A stretch of DNA of 64,000 bases from Streptomyces sp. MA5143a (GTDB lineage: Bacteria > Actinomycetota > Actinomycetes > Streptomycetales > Streptomycetaceae): positions 62,001-126,000 of the forward strand of contig NZ_OLMK01000007.1 in assembly GCF_900290235.1 (NCBI RefSeq). The letters are read 5' to 3'. A program made the position numbers and the translations under genes. Of this stretch, positions 44,338 to 52,666 are shown piece by piece (the stretch's first letter is position 1; each line of letters opens with the position of its first letter). The notes beneath the pieces were generated by a model. The model was not told the DNA's origin. It did not search any database and worked only from the letters and a program-made list of their open reading frames with translations.

Positions 44338-47001
44338 ATGAGCCAGCAGGGGGAGAGGCCGACCGGTCATGAGGACGACTGGTGGCGGCAGTTGTACGAC
44401 GACGCCAGTGGGGACACGGGCCCCTCGGTCGCGGCCGATTCCCTCGACGACCGGTTCGCCTCGGCGGCGAACACGGTCGCGAATCGGCCGACGACACCGT
44501 CGAACGGGACGAGCGTGACCGGCCCGCCGAGCGCGCAGCGACCCCGGGGAGCCGAACCGGACGGACGGGACGGACGGGCCGGACGGGCCGGACGGGACGG
44601 ACCGAGCGGTACGGGTGCGAGAAGCACCGGCGCCGGCAGCAGCTCCGCCCCCGGAGGCTCGGCGGTCCCGTCGGGCCCCTCGGCCACCGGTCCCCTTGCG
44701 GACAGGGTCCCGCCCCAGGGTTCCCCCGACCACCGGGCACCCGCCCCCGCCCCGGCTCCCGAGCCGCCTCCCACGCCCCCGGCCGCCGACTCCGCCACCG
44801 AGGCCCTGCGCCGCAGTGGCCTGCACCCCCAGCCGCCCCCATGGGAGCCGACGCCCAACGCGTCCTCACCGCCCGACGCCGCCCCGCCCTCCCAGCCGCC
44901 CCCGACGGACCGGCCCCCGTCCGCCGAGCAGCCCCCCGTCGCTCAGCAGCCCTCAGCCGACGGCCAGCCCCCGTCCGCTGCACGGCCCCCGTCCGCCCCG
45001 CAGTCGTCCGCTGCACCGCTTCCGCCCGCCCCGCCGTCGTCCGCTGCACCGCCTCCGTCCGCCCCGCCGTCGGGCGGCGAGTGGGCGCAGTCCGCCGAGC
45101 AGCCCCGAGTCGGCGGTCAGCCCCCGTCCGGCGATCAGCCTTCAGCCGACGGCCAGCCCCCGTCCGCTGCACGGCCCCCGTCCGCCGGGGAGCCCCGAGT
45201 CGGTGGTCAGCCCCCGTCCGGCGATCAGCCTTCAGCCGGCGGCCAGCCCCCGTCCGCTGCACGGCCCCCGTCCGCCCCGCCGTCGTCCGCTGCACCGCTT
45301 CCGTCCGCCCCGCCGTCGGGCGGCGAGCGGCCGCCGTCCGTCGGGGAGCCCCCGTCCGCCGACGCGCCGGAGCCCGGGGTCTTTCCACCCGGGCCCAAGC
45401 CGCCCGGGTTCCGTTCGGCTTCGTCGGGTGCGCGGCCGTCCGGGGAGGCGGCTCCCGGCAGTGGCGCGGGCTCGCCGCCCCGGCCGGACGCCCGCCCCGG
45501 TTCCGCCGCCCCGTCGTCGAGGCGGTCGCGGCCGTCCGGCTCGCTGTGGCCTCCGGGGCCCTGGGCGCGCCCGGCCGGGCCGACCCGCTCCGGAACGGGC
45601 CCGCTGGGCTCCACCCCCTGGTCGCCCCCCGCCACACCTCCGCCCACCGGCGCCGCCCCGCCCCCTGCGGCCCATGCCGTGCCACCCCCGCCCTCCACTC
45701 CCACCCCCGTGCCGCCCGCCCCGGCCCACCCCGCACCGACCGGCGACGTCCCACCGCCACCGCCTCCGCCACCGCCTCCGCCCACCGGCGCCGTCCCCTC
45801 CACTCAGCCTCCCGCCGCCCCTCCGTCGGCCCCCACCCCACCCGGTACCCCCTCCCCGGACGGCCCCCCGGCAGTGGTGCCCCCTTCCTCACCTCCGGTT
45901 CTCGGTGCCTCGGCGGGTACCGCCGTGCCCTCCGGTCCCGCCGTCCCCGAGCCCTCCGACGCGCGGCCCGGCGCGGACGTGGACCCGCGCACCCTCCAGG
46001 CGCAGGAGGTGAGGCTGGCCACCGGCAGTCAGCCGGTGCATGTGGACCACGTGGGGTCCGGGCCGCCCACATACGACCCCGAGCCGACCGCGCTGCCACC
46101 GGCCGACCCTGACGATCTCGGTGACCTGGTGGCGGACACGGTGCTGGACGGCGCGCGCTACGGCGCTTGTACGTTGCGTGCCGTCTCCCTGCGCGGGGAC
46201 TCCTCGCGCTACCGCGGCGAACCGCGCCGGGACTCACTGCTGACCGCCCGGTTCGGTGGGGGCGAGCACGCCCTGGTGCTGGTGGCGATGGCGACCGGCG
46301 TCCGGGCGACCCCGGGCGCGCACCGGGCGGCCGCCGAGGCGTGCCGGTGGATCGGGCAGGCGATCGGGCGCAGCCACGCCCGCCTCGTGGAGGACATCAG
46401 GGCCGCCCGGCGCGGCGACCTGAAGTCGGGACTGCACCGGCTCACCGACCGCAGCCTCGGCAGACTCCGCGCGAGCGCGGTCGAACAGGGGCTCGACCCG
46501 GAGGAGTACACCGCGAGCCTGCGCTGTCTGCTGCTCCCGGCCGACCCCCGGTGCCGCACCCGGGTGTTCTTCGGGGTCGGACCGGGCGGACTGTTCCGGC
46601 TGCGGGGCGGGGAGTGGCAGGACATAGAGCCGCGGGTCGCCGAGGCCGCCGGGGCGCCGGTGGTCGGGTTCGGCTCGCTGCCGCACGAGACCCCCGAGGG
46701 CGACCGGCTCACCATGGACCTCGGCATCACGACGCCGCCGAGCCCGTACGAACCCGCCCCCGCGCCGCCCCGGGAACCCTTCCGGTTCCGTGCCTCCGTG
46801 GCGCGCGAGGGCGACGTCCTGCTGCTGTGCACCCCCGGGCTCGCCGATCCCCTGCGCGGGGAGGAGCAGCTCGCCGACCACCTCGCGGCGCGCTGGCGTA
46901 CCGAGGAGCCGCCCGGTCTCGCCTCCTACCTCGCCGACACCCAGGTCCGGGTCAAGGGCTACGCGGACGACCGCACCGCGGCGGCCGTCTGGGAGGCGTG
47001 A
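44338..47001 (+). CDS. PP2C-like phosphatase domain protein with very long Pro/Ala/Ser-rich repeat region
   Basis: 887 residues from ATG 44338; the ribosome site is uncertain and TTG 44317 is an alternative. The head MSQQGERPTGHEDDWWRQLY is charged. Residues about 60-560 are disordered Pro, Ser, Ala and Gly with tandem repeats, including a 90-bp unit at 45101-45190 repeated at 45191-45280. Residues about 575-887 form a PP2C-like domain: GACTLRAVSLRGDSSRYRGE, ALVLVAMATGV, VLLLCTPGLADPL and the terminal GYADDRTAAAVWE. Some metal-binding Asp of active PP2C seem replaced (for example no DGMGG), so activity is uncertain. Confidence 0.8.
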   Translation: MSQQGERPTGHEDDWWRQLYDDASGDTGPSVAADSLDDRFASAANTVANRPTTPSNGTSVTGPPSAQRPRGAEPDGRDGRAGRAGRDGPSGTGARSTGAGSSSAPGGSAVPSGPSATGPLADRVPPQGSPDHRAPAPAPAPEPPPTPPAADSATEALRRSGLHPQPPPWEPTPNASSPPDAAPPSQPPPTDRPPSAEQPPVAQQPSADGQPPSAARPPSAPQSSAAPLPPAPPSSAAPPPSAPPSGGEWAQSAEQPRVGGQPPSGDQPSADGQPPSAARPPSAGEPRVGGQPPSGDQPSAGGQPPSAARPPSAPPSSAAPLPSAPPSGGERPPSVGEPPSADAPEPGVFPPGPKPPGFRSASSGARPSGEAAPGSGAGSPPRPDARPGSAAPSSRRSRPSGSLWPPGPWARPAGPTRSGTGPLGSTPWSPPATPPPTGAAPPPAAHAVPPPPSTPTPVPPAPAHPAPTGDVPPPPPPPPPPPTGAVPSTQPPAAPPSAPTPPGTPSPDGPPAVVPPSSPPVLGASAGTAVPSGPAVPEPSDARPGADVDPRTLQAQEVRLATGSQPVHVDHVGSGPPTYDPEPTALPPADPDDLGDLVADTVLDGARYGACTLRAVSLRGDSSRYRGEPRRDSLLTARFGGGEHALVLVAMATGVRATPGAHRAAAEACRWIGQAIGRSHARLVEDIRAARRGDLKSGLHRLTDRSLGRLRASAVEQGLDPEEYTASLRCLLLPADPRCRTRVFFGVGPGGLFRLRGGEWQDIEPRVAEAAGAPVVGFGSLPHETPEGDRLTMDLGITTPPSPYEPAPAPPREPFRFRASVAREGDVLLLCTPGLADPLRGEEQLADHLAARWRTEEPPGLASYLADTQVRVKGYADDRTAAAVWEA

Positions 47002-47574
47002 CCCTCCGCGGGTACCCGCCCGGGTCATGGGGGCGGGCGAGAGGTGGCCAGGTCAGCCGGGTGAACCGGGCGGACCGGGGTAGACGGAGGGGGCGACGCG
47101 CACGGTCCCCCGCCCGGTGGCCGCTGTCAAGCCGTCGTACCGGCCGCCCGGTTGGCCTGTACCAGCGCTTGATTTCAGCCAATGAACATCATCGTCGTCG
47201 AGCGGTCCGCGCCCGCCCCTGGTACGAGGCTCGTCCGTCCGTCCCGTGCCGTCGCGACACGGCCGGAACCCCAGTCCCACATGGGGGGTTGGCCGAGACC
47301 GCGGGGTCGGGTACCGGCCGCCCCGTCGAGGTCGCGCCGTCGGGTTCGTCGGCGTGTGAGGGGGTTTTCCGGGGCGGGAAGCGCTGTCTTCCGGCGCCGA
47401 TGGCTGGCTTGACCCTGTGCGTTTGAAGGCGTACGGAGGGTCGTTGACGATTCGACATGAGTGCCGCGATCCGGGCCGGGCAAGGATCCCCGTGTGCGTG
47501 TTCGGGCAGGAGGGGAATCGGTCATCGGCGTGTGGGCGGGGGTCATGAAGAGGCAGGCACGAGGAGGCGGTCCC
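47002..47574. other. 573-bp gap, no supported gene
   Basis: Between the PP2C-like gene and the ATPase gene there is no frame with both a ribosome site and convincing codon bias. A TTGACC (about 47410) with TACGGA 17 bp downstream, and a TTGACG about 30 bp later, are weak promoter candidates for the ATPase gene. Confidence 0.45.
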
Positions 47575-48027
47575 GTGGCGATCGGGGCGTCCTCGGCGGA
47601 AACGGTGGAGGAAGAGACCGACGAAGTGCCGGCGCAGCCCGGTGCCGGTCAGCTCAGGCGCAGACTCGGGCGGGCGGATCTCCGGGCGGTGCCCGAGTCC
47701 CGCAAGGCCCTGCGGGAGCTGCTACGGCAGTGGGGGCGGCCGGGGAGATCGGAGATAGCGGAACTGCTCACCAGCGAGCTGGTCACCAACGCACTGATCC
47801 ACACCGACGACGACGCGGTGCTGACCGCCACGGTCTCGCCCCGCGGACTCCATGTGGAGGTACGGGACTTCGTGGCCCGCAGGCCCAGACCGAGGATGTC
47901 GCAGACCGACGACAGCACCCATGGCCGCGGTCTCCTCCTCGTGCAGTCCCTCGCCGACTCCTGGGGGGTACGGGCGCACGGGGTGGGCAAGTCGGTCTGG
48001 TTCGACCTCGACGGCGGCCTCACCTAG
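47575..48027 (+). CDS. RsbW-like ATP-binding protein
   Basis: About 150 residues from GTG 47575, chosen because GAGGAGG lies seven bases upstream; the upstream ATG 47545 has a poorer site. The GHKL domain covers about residues 35-150 with N box ELVTNALIHTDDD and G box DDSTHGRGLLLVQSLADSWG. A short acidic N-terminal tail (ETVEEETDEVP) precedes it. It is probably an anti-sigma-type kinase. No partner sigma or antagonist is adjacent. Confidence 0.85.
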   Translation: MAIGASSAETVEEETDEVPAQPGAGQLRRRLGRADLRAVPESRKALRELLRQWGRPGRSEIAELLTSELVTNALIHTDDDAVLTATVSPRGLHVEVRDFVARRPRPRMSQTDDSTHGRGLLLVQSLADSWGVRAHGVGKSVWFDLDGGLT

Positions 48028-48053
48028 GCACAAGCGACTGGACACGGGCAAAC

Positions 48054-48087
48054 GGACAGGGGCGCGGCTGATGCCGCGCCCCTGTCC
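48054..48087. terminator. Bidirectional terminator hairpin
   Basis: A perfect 15-bp stem (GGACAGGGGCGCGGC and complement) with a TGAT loop lies between the converging ATPase and DUF2637 genes. Confidence 0.85.
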
Positions 48088-48104
48088 GATGGTGTGGTCC
48101 GGAC

Positions 48105-49166
48105 TCAGCCGAACTGCTGCTCAAGGTCCTTGAGCTTCCGCTCCAGGGAGTCCAGCCGAGGCAGGGCCATCGTGTCGTCCTCCGCGGTGAGATCCACGGT
48201 GATCGACTTGTCAGAGCCGTTGCGCACGGGCTGGAGGGAGGGACGCGTACGCACGGGCAGGGGCTCCGGCGCCGATATGGCAGGCTCCGAGACCGCCTGT
48301 GCCGGGACGCGCTCCACCGTGGTGTCCACCTGACGCTGGCCACCACCGCCACCGCCACCGCCGCCACGGCCGGGCAGACCCCGGTGGCCCCGGCTGATGG
48401 CCTTGAGGTGGGCGCGCTCCAGACGCTCGTGCTCCCGCTTGCGCGCGCGGTTCTCCTCCTTGATGCGCTTGTCCTCGCGCACCTCGTCCACGGCCTCGTC
48501 CAGGCTGCGCACACCCTCCAGGAGCATCAGCGACCAGGCCTTGTACGTCTCACGCGGAGCCCGCAGCCAGCGGACCACCCGGATCTGCGGCAGCGGACGC
48601 GGGACCAGGCCCTGCTCGCGCAGCGCCGCACGGCGGGTCTGCTTCAGCGCGCGGTCGAACAGCACCGCGGCGGACAGGGACATGCCGGCGAAGAACTGCG
48701 GGGCGCCGTCGTGGCCGAGACCACGGGGCGCGTGCACCCAGTTGAACCAGGCGGCGGCACCCGCGAACGTCCACACGAGTATGCGGGAGCCGAGAGCCGC
48801 GTCACCGTGGCTGGCCTCGCGGACCGCGAGCACCGAGCAGAACATGGCGGCGCCGTCCAGGCCGAACGGAACCAGGTACTGCCACCCATTGGTGAGGCCC
48901 AGGTTCTGTTCACCGAACCCGACCAGGCCCCGGAAGGAGAGCGCCGCGGCGACGGCGGCACAGCAGAAGAGAAGAATGTAGGAAGCAGTGCCGTACAACG
49001 CTTCCTTGCGCCGGCGGCGCTCCTCACTGCGTTCCCAGGAATCCTCGGTCTTAGCGTGCTCCCCGGAGCGCTTGCCGCGCGCGAGCACCGCCACCGCCGC
49101 CAGCATGCCCAGGAGCAGTACGGCGCCCGGAAGCAGCCAGTTCAGCGATATGTCGGTCAATCTCAT
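48105..49166 (-). CDS. DUF2637 membrane protein (SpdB-like)
   Basis: 353 residues from ATG 49166, with AAGGGA six bases upstream. One N-terminal span (WLLPGAVLLLGMLAAVAVL) is followed by a charged stretch. Then come the DUF2637 spans (YILLFCCAAVAAALSFRGLV, LVPFGLDGAAMFCSVLAV, RILVWTFAGAAAWFNWVHA, FFAGMSLSAAVLFDRAL). A long basic cytoplasmic helix (EENRARKREHERLERAHLKA), a Gly run, a linker and a C-terminal coiled segment (LDSLERKLKDLEQQFG) complete it. DUF2637 proteins occur both in conjugative elements (spread functions) and in Streptomyces chromosomes. No element genes are adjacent, so a chromosomal role is likely. Confidence 0.85.
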   Translation of the reverse strand: MRLTDISLNWLLPGAVLLLGMLAAVAVLARGKRSGEHAKTEDSWERSEERRRRKEALYGTASYILLFCCAAVAAALSFRGLVGFGEQNLGLTNGWQYLVPFGLDGAAMFCSVLAVREASHGDAALGSRILVWTFAGAAAWFNWVHAPRGLGHDGAPQFFAGMSLSAAVLFDRALKQTRRAALREQGLVPRPLPQIRVVRWLRAPRETYKAWSLMLLEGVRSLDEAVDEVREDKRIKEENRARKREHERLERAHLKAISRGHRGLPGRGGGGGGGGGQRQVDTTVERVPAQAVSEPAISAPEPLPVRTRPSLQPVRNGSDKSITVDLTAEDDTMALPRLDSLERKLKDLEQQFG

Positions 49167-49443
49167 CAGGGGTCCCTTGCATTGGGATAGGGCGTAACGC
49201 CCGCCATAGTGACCCAATCCTCGCGGCCCTCAGGGGATTTCGGGGCAAGAGGCCGCCAAGGAAGTGCAATGAGTGACGCCAGGCGGCATTCTGCTCGAAC
49301 TGCCGCGCGAGGGACGGGAGTTGAGTGCGAGTGAGATTACCCGTTCGAGTGGTTCCACGGAAAGTTCCCGTGATGAGTGAGGAATTTGTGAACCACCTGT
49401 AACCCAACAAGGGTCCCACCCGGAGTGGATCTTACGGCACATG

Positions 49444-49463
49444 CCCCCGGCGATCGCCGGGGG
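49444..49463 (-). terminator. Perfect palindrome after the FhuF-like gene
   Basis: CCCCCGGCGATCGCCGGGGG is a 20-bp perfect palindrome, 29 bases downstream of the FhuF-like stop on the minus strand. The rest of 49167-49492 is AT-richer leader and promoter sequence of the DUF2637 gene. It includes a GGGCG-TTA-CGCCC inverted repeat near 49190-49203 and no gene. Confidence 0.6.
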
Positions 49464-49492
49464 GTCCTGGTCGCGCCGTGGGAGACGGCCCG

Positions 49493-50311
49493 TCAGGCTG
49501 CCGCGGGCGCCGTGAGCTTGGCGATCCGTTCGGCCTCGCAGGTGCGCGGGCAGGTGGCGCAGGTGTCCTCGGGTGCCAGTGTGTAGTACATGCAGCAGCT
49601 CGCCCGCTCCCGCGTCGACAGCGGCTCACCGCCGGGCCCGGCCAGCTCGCGAAAGCCCGCGGCGCCCACGTACGGCCGGGTCGCGCCCGGCAGCAGCAGC
49701 TCCAGCTCGCGCCGGCACCGCTCCCGCTCGTCGGGGCCGAGCAGTTCGGCGATGTACCAGACGCCCTCCACGACCTCGTCGGTCGCCATGCCCCACAGGG
49801 CACGGCCGCGTCGCCGCATCCGCGGCCCGAAGCCGCCGAGGACCGGTTCTATGTGCTCGGCGAAGGCGGCGCGCACCTCGGCCCGCAGCGCCTCCTCGTC
49901 CGGGACCACACGGGCGCCGGGCGCGGTGGCGGCCGGATCGCCGGGCAGGCAGCTGAACGTTTCCCCGCGGACCGCCAGCCGGCTCCGCTCCCGCTGGAAC
50001 GCCACGTGCTTCGCCGGGAAGCGCGGCACCCGGCGCTCCAGGAACCAGGGGACGGTGAAGAGGAGGCACGCGTGCCAGGAGTAGCGGTGCAGGCCGAAGG
50101 CCGCCACCACGTCCGGGCGCCCCTCCCGTCCGTGGTCCCGGAGGATCTGGTCCTCGTCCCACGCTAGGAACGCGTCCAGTTCCGCGCCGCCCGCCGCGAG
50201 CCCGGCGGCGCGGACCCATCCCTCACCTTCGGGCAATGGATCCACGAGGGAGAGTTCTGTCACGCTCATCACGGGCAGGACCTCGGTCAGCCGCGCGTAG
50301 GCGGCCGTCAT
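49493..50311 (-). CDS. FhuF-like ferric siderophore reductase, 2Fe-2S
   Basis: A 272-residue cytoplasmic protein. The C-terminal cluster motif has adjacent Cys, then a C-x2-C pair (RASCCMYYTLAPEDTCATC), as in FhuF-type siderophore-iron reductases. A conserved middle part contains GLHRYSWHACLLFTVPWFLE and GETFSCLPGDPAA. It would reduce Fe(III)-siderophores after uptake and release iron. An iron box at 50387 supports iron-dependent repression. No siderophore transporter gene is adjacent. Confidence 0.88.
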   Translation of the reverse strand: MTAAYARLTEVLPVMSVTELSLVDPLPEGEGWVRAAGLAAGGAELDAFLAWDEDQILRDHGREGRPDVVAAFGLHRYSWHACLLFTVPWFLERRVPRFPAKHVAFQRERSRLAVRGETFSCLPGDPAATAPGARVVPDEEALRAEVRAAFAEHIEPVLGGFGPRMRRRGRALWGMATDEVVEGVWYIAELLGPDERERCRRELELLLPGATRPYVGAAGFRELAGPGGEPLSTRERASCCMYYTLAPEDTCATCPRTCEAERIAKLTAPAAA

Positions 50312-50386
50312 GGGTGACGTGCGCGGAGTGGGGACCGGTGCCGGTGCGCAGAGGGGCGTGCGGGGACCGCCGTTTCACCATCGCTA

Positions 50387-50405
50387 CCAAGTAAGGCTTA
50401 CCTTA
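50387..50405 (-). promoter_or_regulatory. Iron box (DmdR1/DtxR/IdeR-type operator)
   Basis: CCAAGTAAGGCTTACCTTA matches the 19-bp consensus TTAGGTTAGGCTAACCTAA at 13 positions, including the GGCT core and the ACCT arm. It lies about 76 bp before the FhuF-like start codon, so iron-loaded repressor could block its transcription. Confidence 0.75.
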
Positions 50406-50590
50406 CCCGAGGCTCGCTCTGGGTAGTCCGGGTTTGAACTGAGGGCATGTGCGCCTATGGTGCTTAACGACCGGTAACAACCCCAGTAGTGACCAACCGC
50501 CCCCGGGTGCCGGTGGCCGTACCGGCCGGCCGCACCGCTCGACCCACCCGACACACCCGTGGACCCATGACTCGGCTCGGAGGAGGACCT

Positions 50591-51598
50591 GTGGACCAGG
50601 CCGGACCGCGTTCGCGCCAGGCCCCTGCCGCGAGTGCGCCGGACGCCGCCCGTCCGGCCACGGCCTACCGAGTGCCCGCGCAGCCGGGAGTGACGGACGT
50701 CGACCGGGAGCGGGGCCTCACCGCGGACGCCGCCGGGAGCGTCAGTCGACGTGACGCCGGCCGCCGTGATGCCCCCCGCGGTGATGCCGCGCCGACCGGT
50801 GAGGCGGGTCGCCGCGATGCCGGGCCGTCGGCCGACGCGGGCCGTCGTGGCGCCGTGCCGCCTGCCGACGCCGCCCGTGGTGAGCACACCCACAGTGAGA
50901 CGCCGATCCCCCTTCCCCGCAGTGGCGGGGTCGGGGACGAGGCAGGCTCCGACGGGTTGCGCCCGCCGGGGCGCACCGTCGTGCAGCGGGCCTCCGTACG
51001 CGGTCAGATCCTCGACGCCCTGCGGGCCGCGCTCGCCGCGGGTGAGCTGACGCCCGGCGAGGTGTACTCGGCGCCCGCGCTCGGCGAGCAGTTCGGGGTC
51101 TCGGCGACCCCGGTCCGCGAGGCGATGCAGCAACTGGCGATCGAGGGCGCCGTCGAGGTCGTCCCCAACCGGGGCTTCCGCGTCGTGCGGCGCGGCGCCC
51201 GTGAGCTGGCCGAGCTGGCGGAGGTGCGGGCGCTGCTCCAGGTGCCGGTGATCCTACGGCTCGCGCGGACGCTGCCGGCCGACAGCTGGGCCGGGCTCAG
51301 GCCGCTGGCCGAGGAGACGGCGCGGGCGGCGTCCGCCGGGTGCCGGGCGACGTACGGGGAGGCGGACCGGGCCTTCCACCGGGGGATGCTGTCGCTGGCA
51401 GGCAACGAGCAGTTGGTACAGATCGCGGACGACCTGCACCGCCGGAGTCAGCTGCCGCTGACCGCCGGGTCGGCCGCTTCGCGGTTGGAGCTGATGGCCG
51501 ACGCGGCGGAGCACATCGCGCTGCTGGACGCGCTGGCCGCGGGGGATCTCGAGGCCGTGGAGTGCCTCATGGGGAACCACTTCGGTGGGGCGGTCTAG
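50591..51598 (+). CDS. GntR-family regulator (FadR/FCD subgroup) with long disordered N-terminus
   Basis: 335 residues from GTG 50591, with a GGAGGAGGA ribosome site. Residues 1-120 are Ala/Arg/Asp/Gly-rich with short repeats (RRDAGRRDAPRGDAAPTGEA). The winged HTH spans about 128-195 (RGQILDALRAALAAGELTPG, FGVSATPVREAMQQL). The all-helical FCD ligand domain follows (EVRALLQVPVILRLA, AFHRGMLSLAGNEQ, AEHIALLDALAAGDLE). The protein begins divergently from the iron gene. The ligand is unknown; proximity to purine genes is suggestive only. Confidence 0.88.
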   Translation: MDQAGPRSRQAPAASAPDAARPATAYRVPAQPGVTDVDRERGLTADAAGSVSRRDAGRRDAPRGDAAPTGEAGRRDAGPSADAGRRGAVPPADAARGEHTHSETPIPLPRSGGVGDEAGSDGLRPPGRTVVQRASVRGQILDALRAALAAGELTPGEVYSAPALGEQFGVSATPVREAMQQLAIEGAVEVVPNRGFRVVRRGARELAELAEVRALLQVPVILRLARTLPADSWAGLRPLAEETARAASAGCRATYGEADRAFHRGMLSLAGNEQLVQIADDLHRRSQLPLTAGSAASRLELMADAAEHIALLDALAAGDLEAVECLMGNHFGGAV

Positions 51599-51605
51599 CG
51601 CCGTA

Positions 51606-51669
51606 GGGGTGCGGGTCGTTCGCCGGGTGCCCGCAGTCTGTGGCTGGTCGCGCAGTTCCCCGCGCCCCT
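51606..51669. repeat. Single-armed copy of a dispersed intergenic element
   Basis: GGGGTGCGGG-T-GTTCG followed by GCGCAGTTCCCCGCGCCCCT (51650-51669) matches the left arm of the palindromic element at 58707-58774. It lies between the converging GntR and TPR genes. Confidence 0.8.
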
Positions 51670-51705
51670 AGAAGCAGGGCGGCGTCCGGTGTCGTTTCCC
51701 CGCCC

Positions 51706-52479
51706 TCACGCCGTGGCCGCCGGTGGGGCCAGCTGCCGGGAGAGCCAGGTCGGTACGCCGCCCAGGAGGCGGAAGAGGCGGCGGGCCTCCTCGCGGAGGC
51801 GGGACGCCTCCGGTTCGGGCTCGGTGTCGGCGAGCGAGGCGAGCGCGGGCGCCGTACCCACGAGGTAGCCCAACTCCTCGCGGATGCGCAGGGATTCGGC
51901 GAAGCCGTGGCGCGCCTCGGCCAACTCGCCCTCACGCAGGGCGAGTCCCGCCAGATGGCGCCAGGTGAACGACTGGAGCAGCAGGTTGTCGTGCGCGGTG
52001 GCGCCGGCGTGGGCCCGGCGGTAGGCGGCGCGGGCGGCCTGCGGGGCGTGGGCGAGGTTCTCCGCGAGGAGGCCCCGGCGGAAGTCGAGCAGCGCCCGGC
52101 CGGGCGCTCCCGGCGCGATCAGGGCGGCGGCCCGGCCCAGCGCGGCCCGCGCCTCGTCCGAGCGGTCGCGGACCCCGAGCAGCGTGGCCGCGTACGCCAA
52201 CTGGCCGCGCTCACAGGCCGCCGCGCCCCGCTCGTCGTCGGTCCGGGCCTGCGCCTCGGCCGTGCGCAGCGCGTCCTCGGCCTCCTCCCAGCCCTGCTCG
52301 GTGTAGAGGCAGCGTTCGACGAGGAGCGCGGTGCGCTGCAGCGCGGCCTGTGGGGTGACGGGGTCGATGAGGGCGGCCGCGTCCACCCAGCAGGCTCGTG
52401 AACGCAGGCGCCATACCGCGGTCTGGAGTGGATCGTCGCCGGCGGTCGTTCCGTTACCAGACATGGCGGTATGCGCCAC
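51706..52479 (-). CDS. TPR-like helical repeat protein, unknown function
   Basis: About 257 residues from GTG 52479, with GAGGGC just upstream; GTG 52497 is possible. It is all-helical with Ala/Arg-rich repeat pairs (AEDALRTAEAQARTDDERGA, ALLDFRRGLLAENLAHAP, LREGELAEARHGFAESLRIR), resembling tetratricopeptide repeats. There is no signal or catalytic motif. It lies downstream of the PucR gene on the same strand, separated by 187 bp. Confidence 0.75.
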   Translation of the reverse strand: MAHTAMSGNGTTAGDDPLQTAVWRLRSRACWVDAAALIDPVTPQAALQRTALLVERCLYTEQGWEEAEDALRTAEAQARTDDERGAAACERGQLAYAATLLGVRDRSDEARAALGRAAALIAPGAPGRALLDFRRGLLAENLAHAPQAARAAYRRAHAGATAHDNLLLQSFTWRHLAGLALREGELAEARHGFAESLRIREELGYLVGTAPALASLADTEPEPEASRLREEARRLFRLLGGVPTWLSRQLAPPAATA

Positions 52480-52666
52480 GTTGCCCTCCCCGAGCACACC
52501 GTTGAGCTTTGAGTTGGTGGCCGCATCTCAGCACGAATGGCCGGGCTGGCCAAGAGGGTGGGTGAAAGAATTCACAAAGTCATGGGGTGCGGAGGGGCGC
52601 ACATCGATCTTCGTCCACCACCCCCGGGCCCTCGCGCCGTCGGCGCCAACTCGCCGCCCGTGGGCG

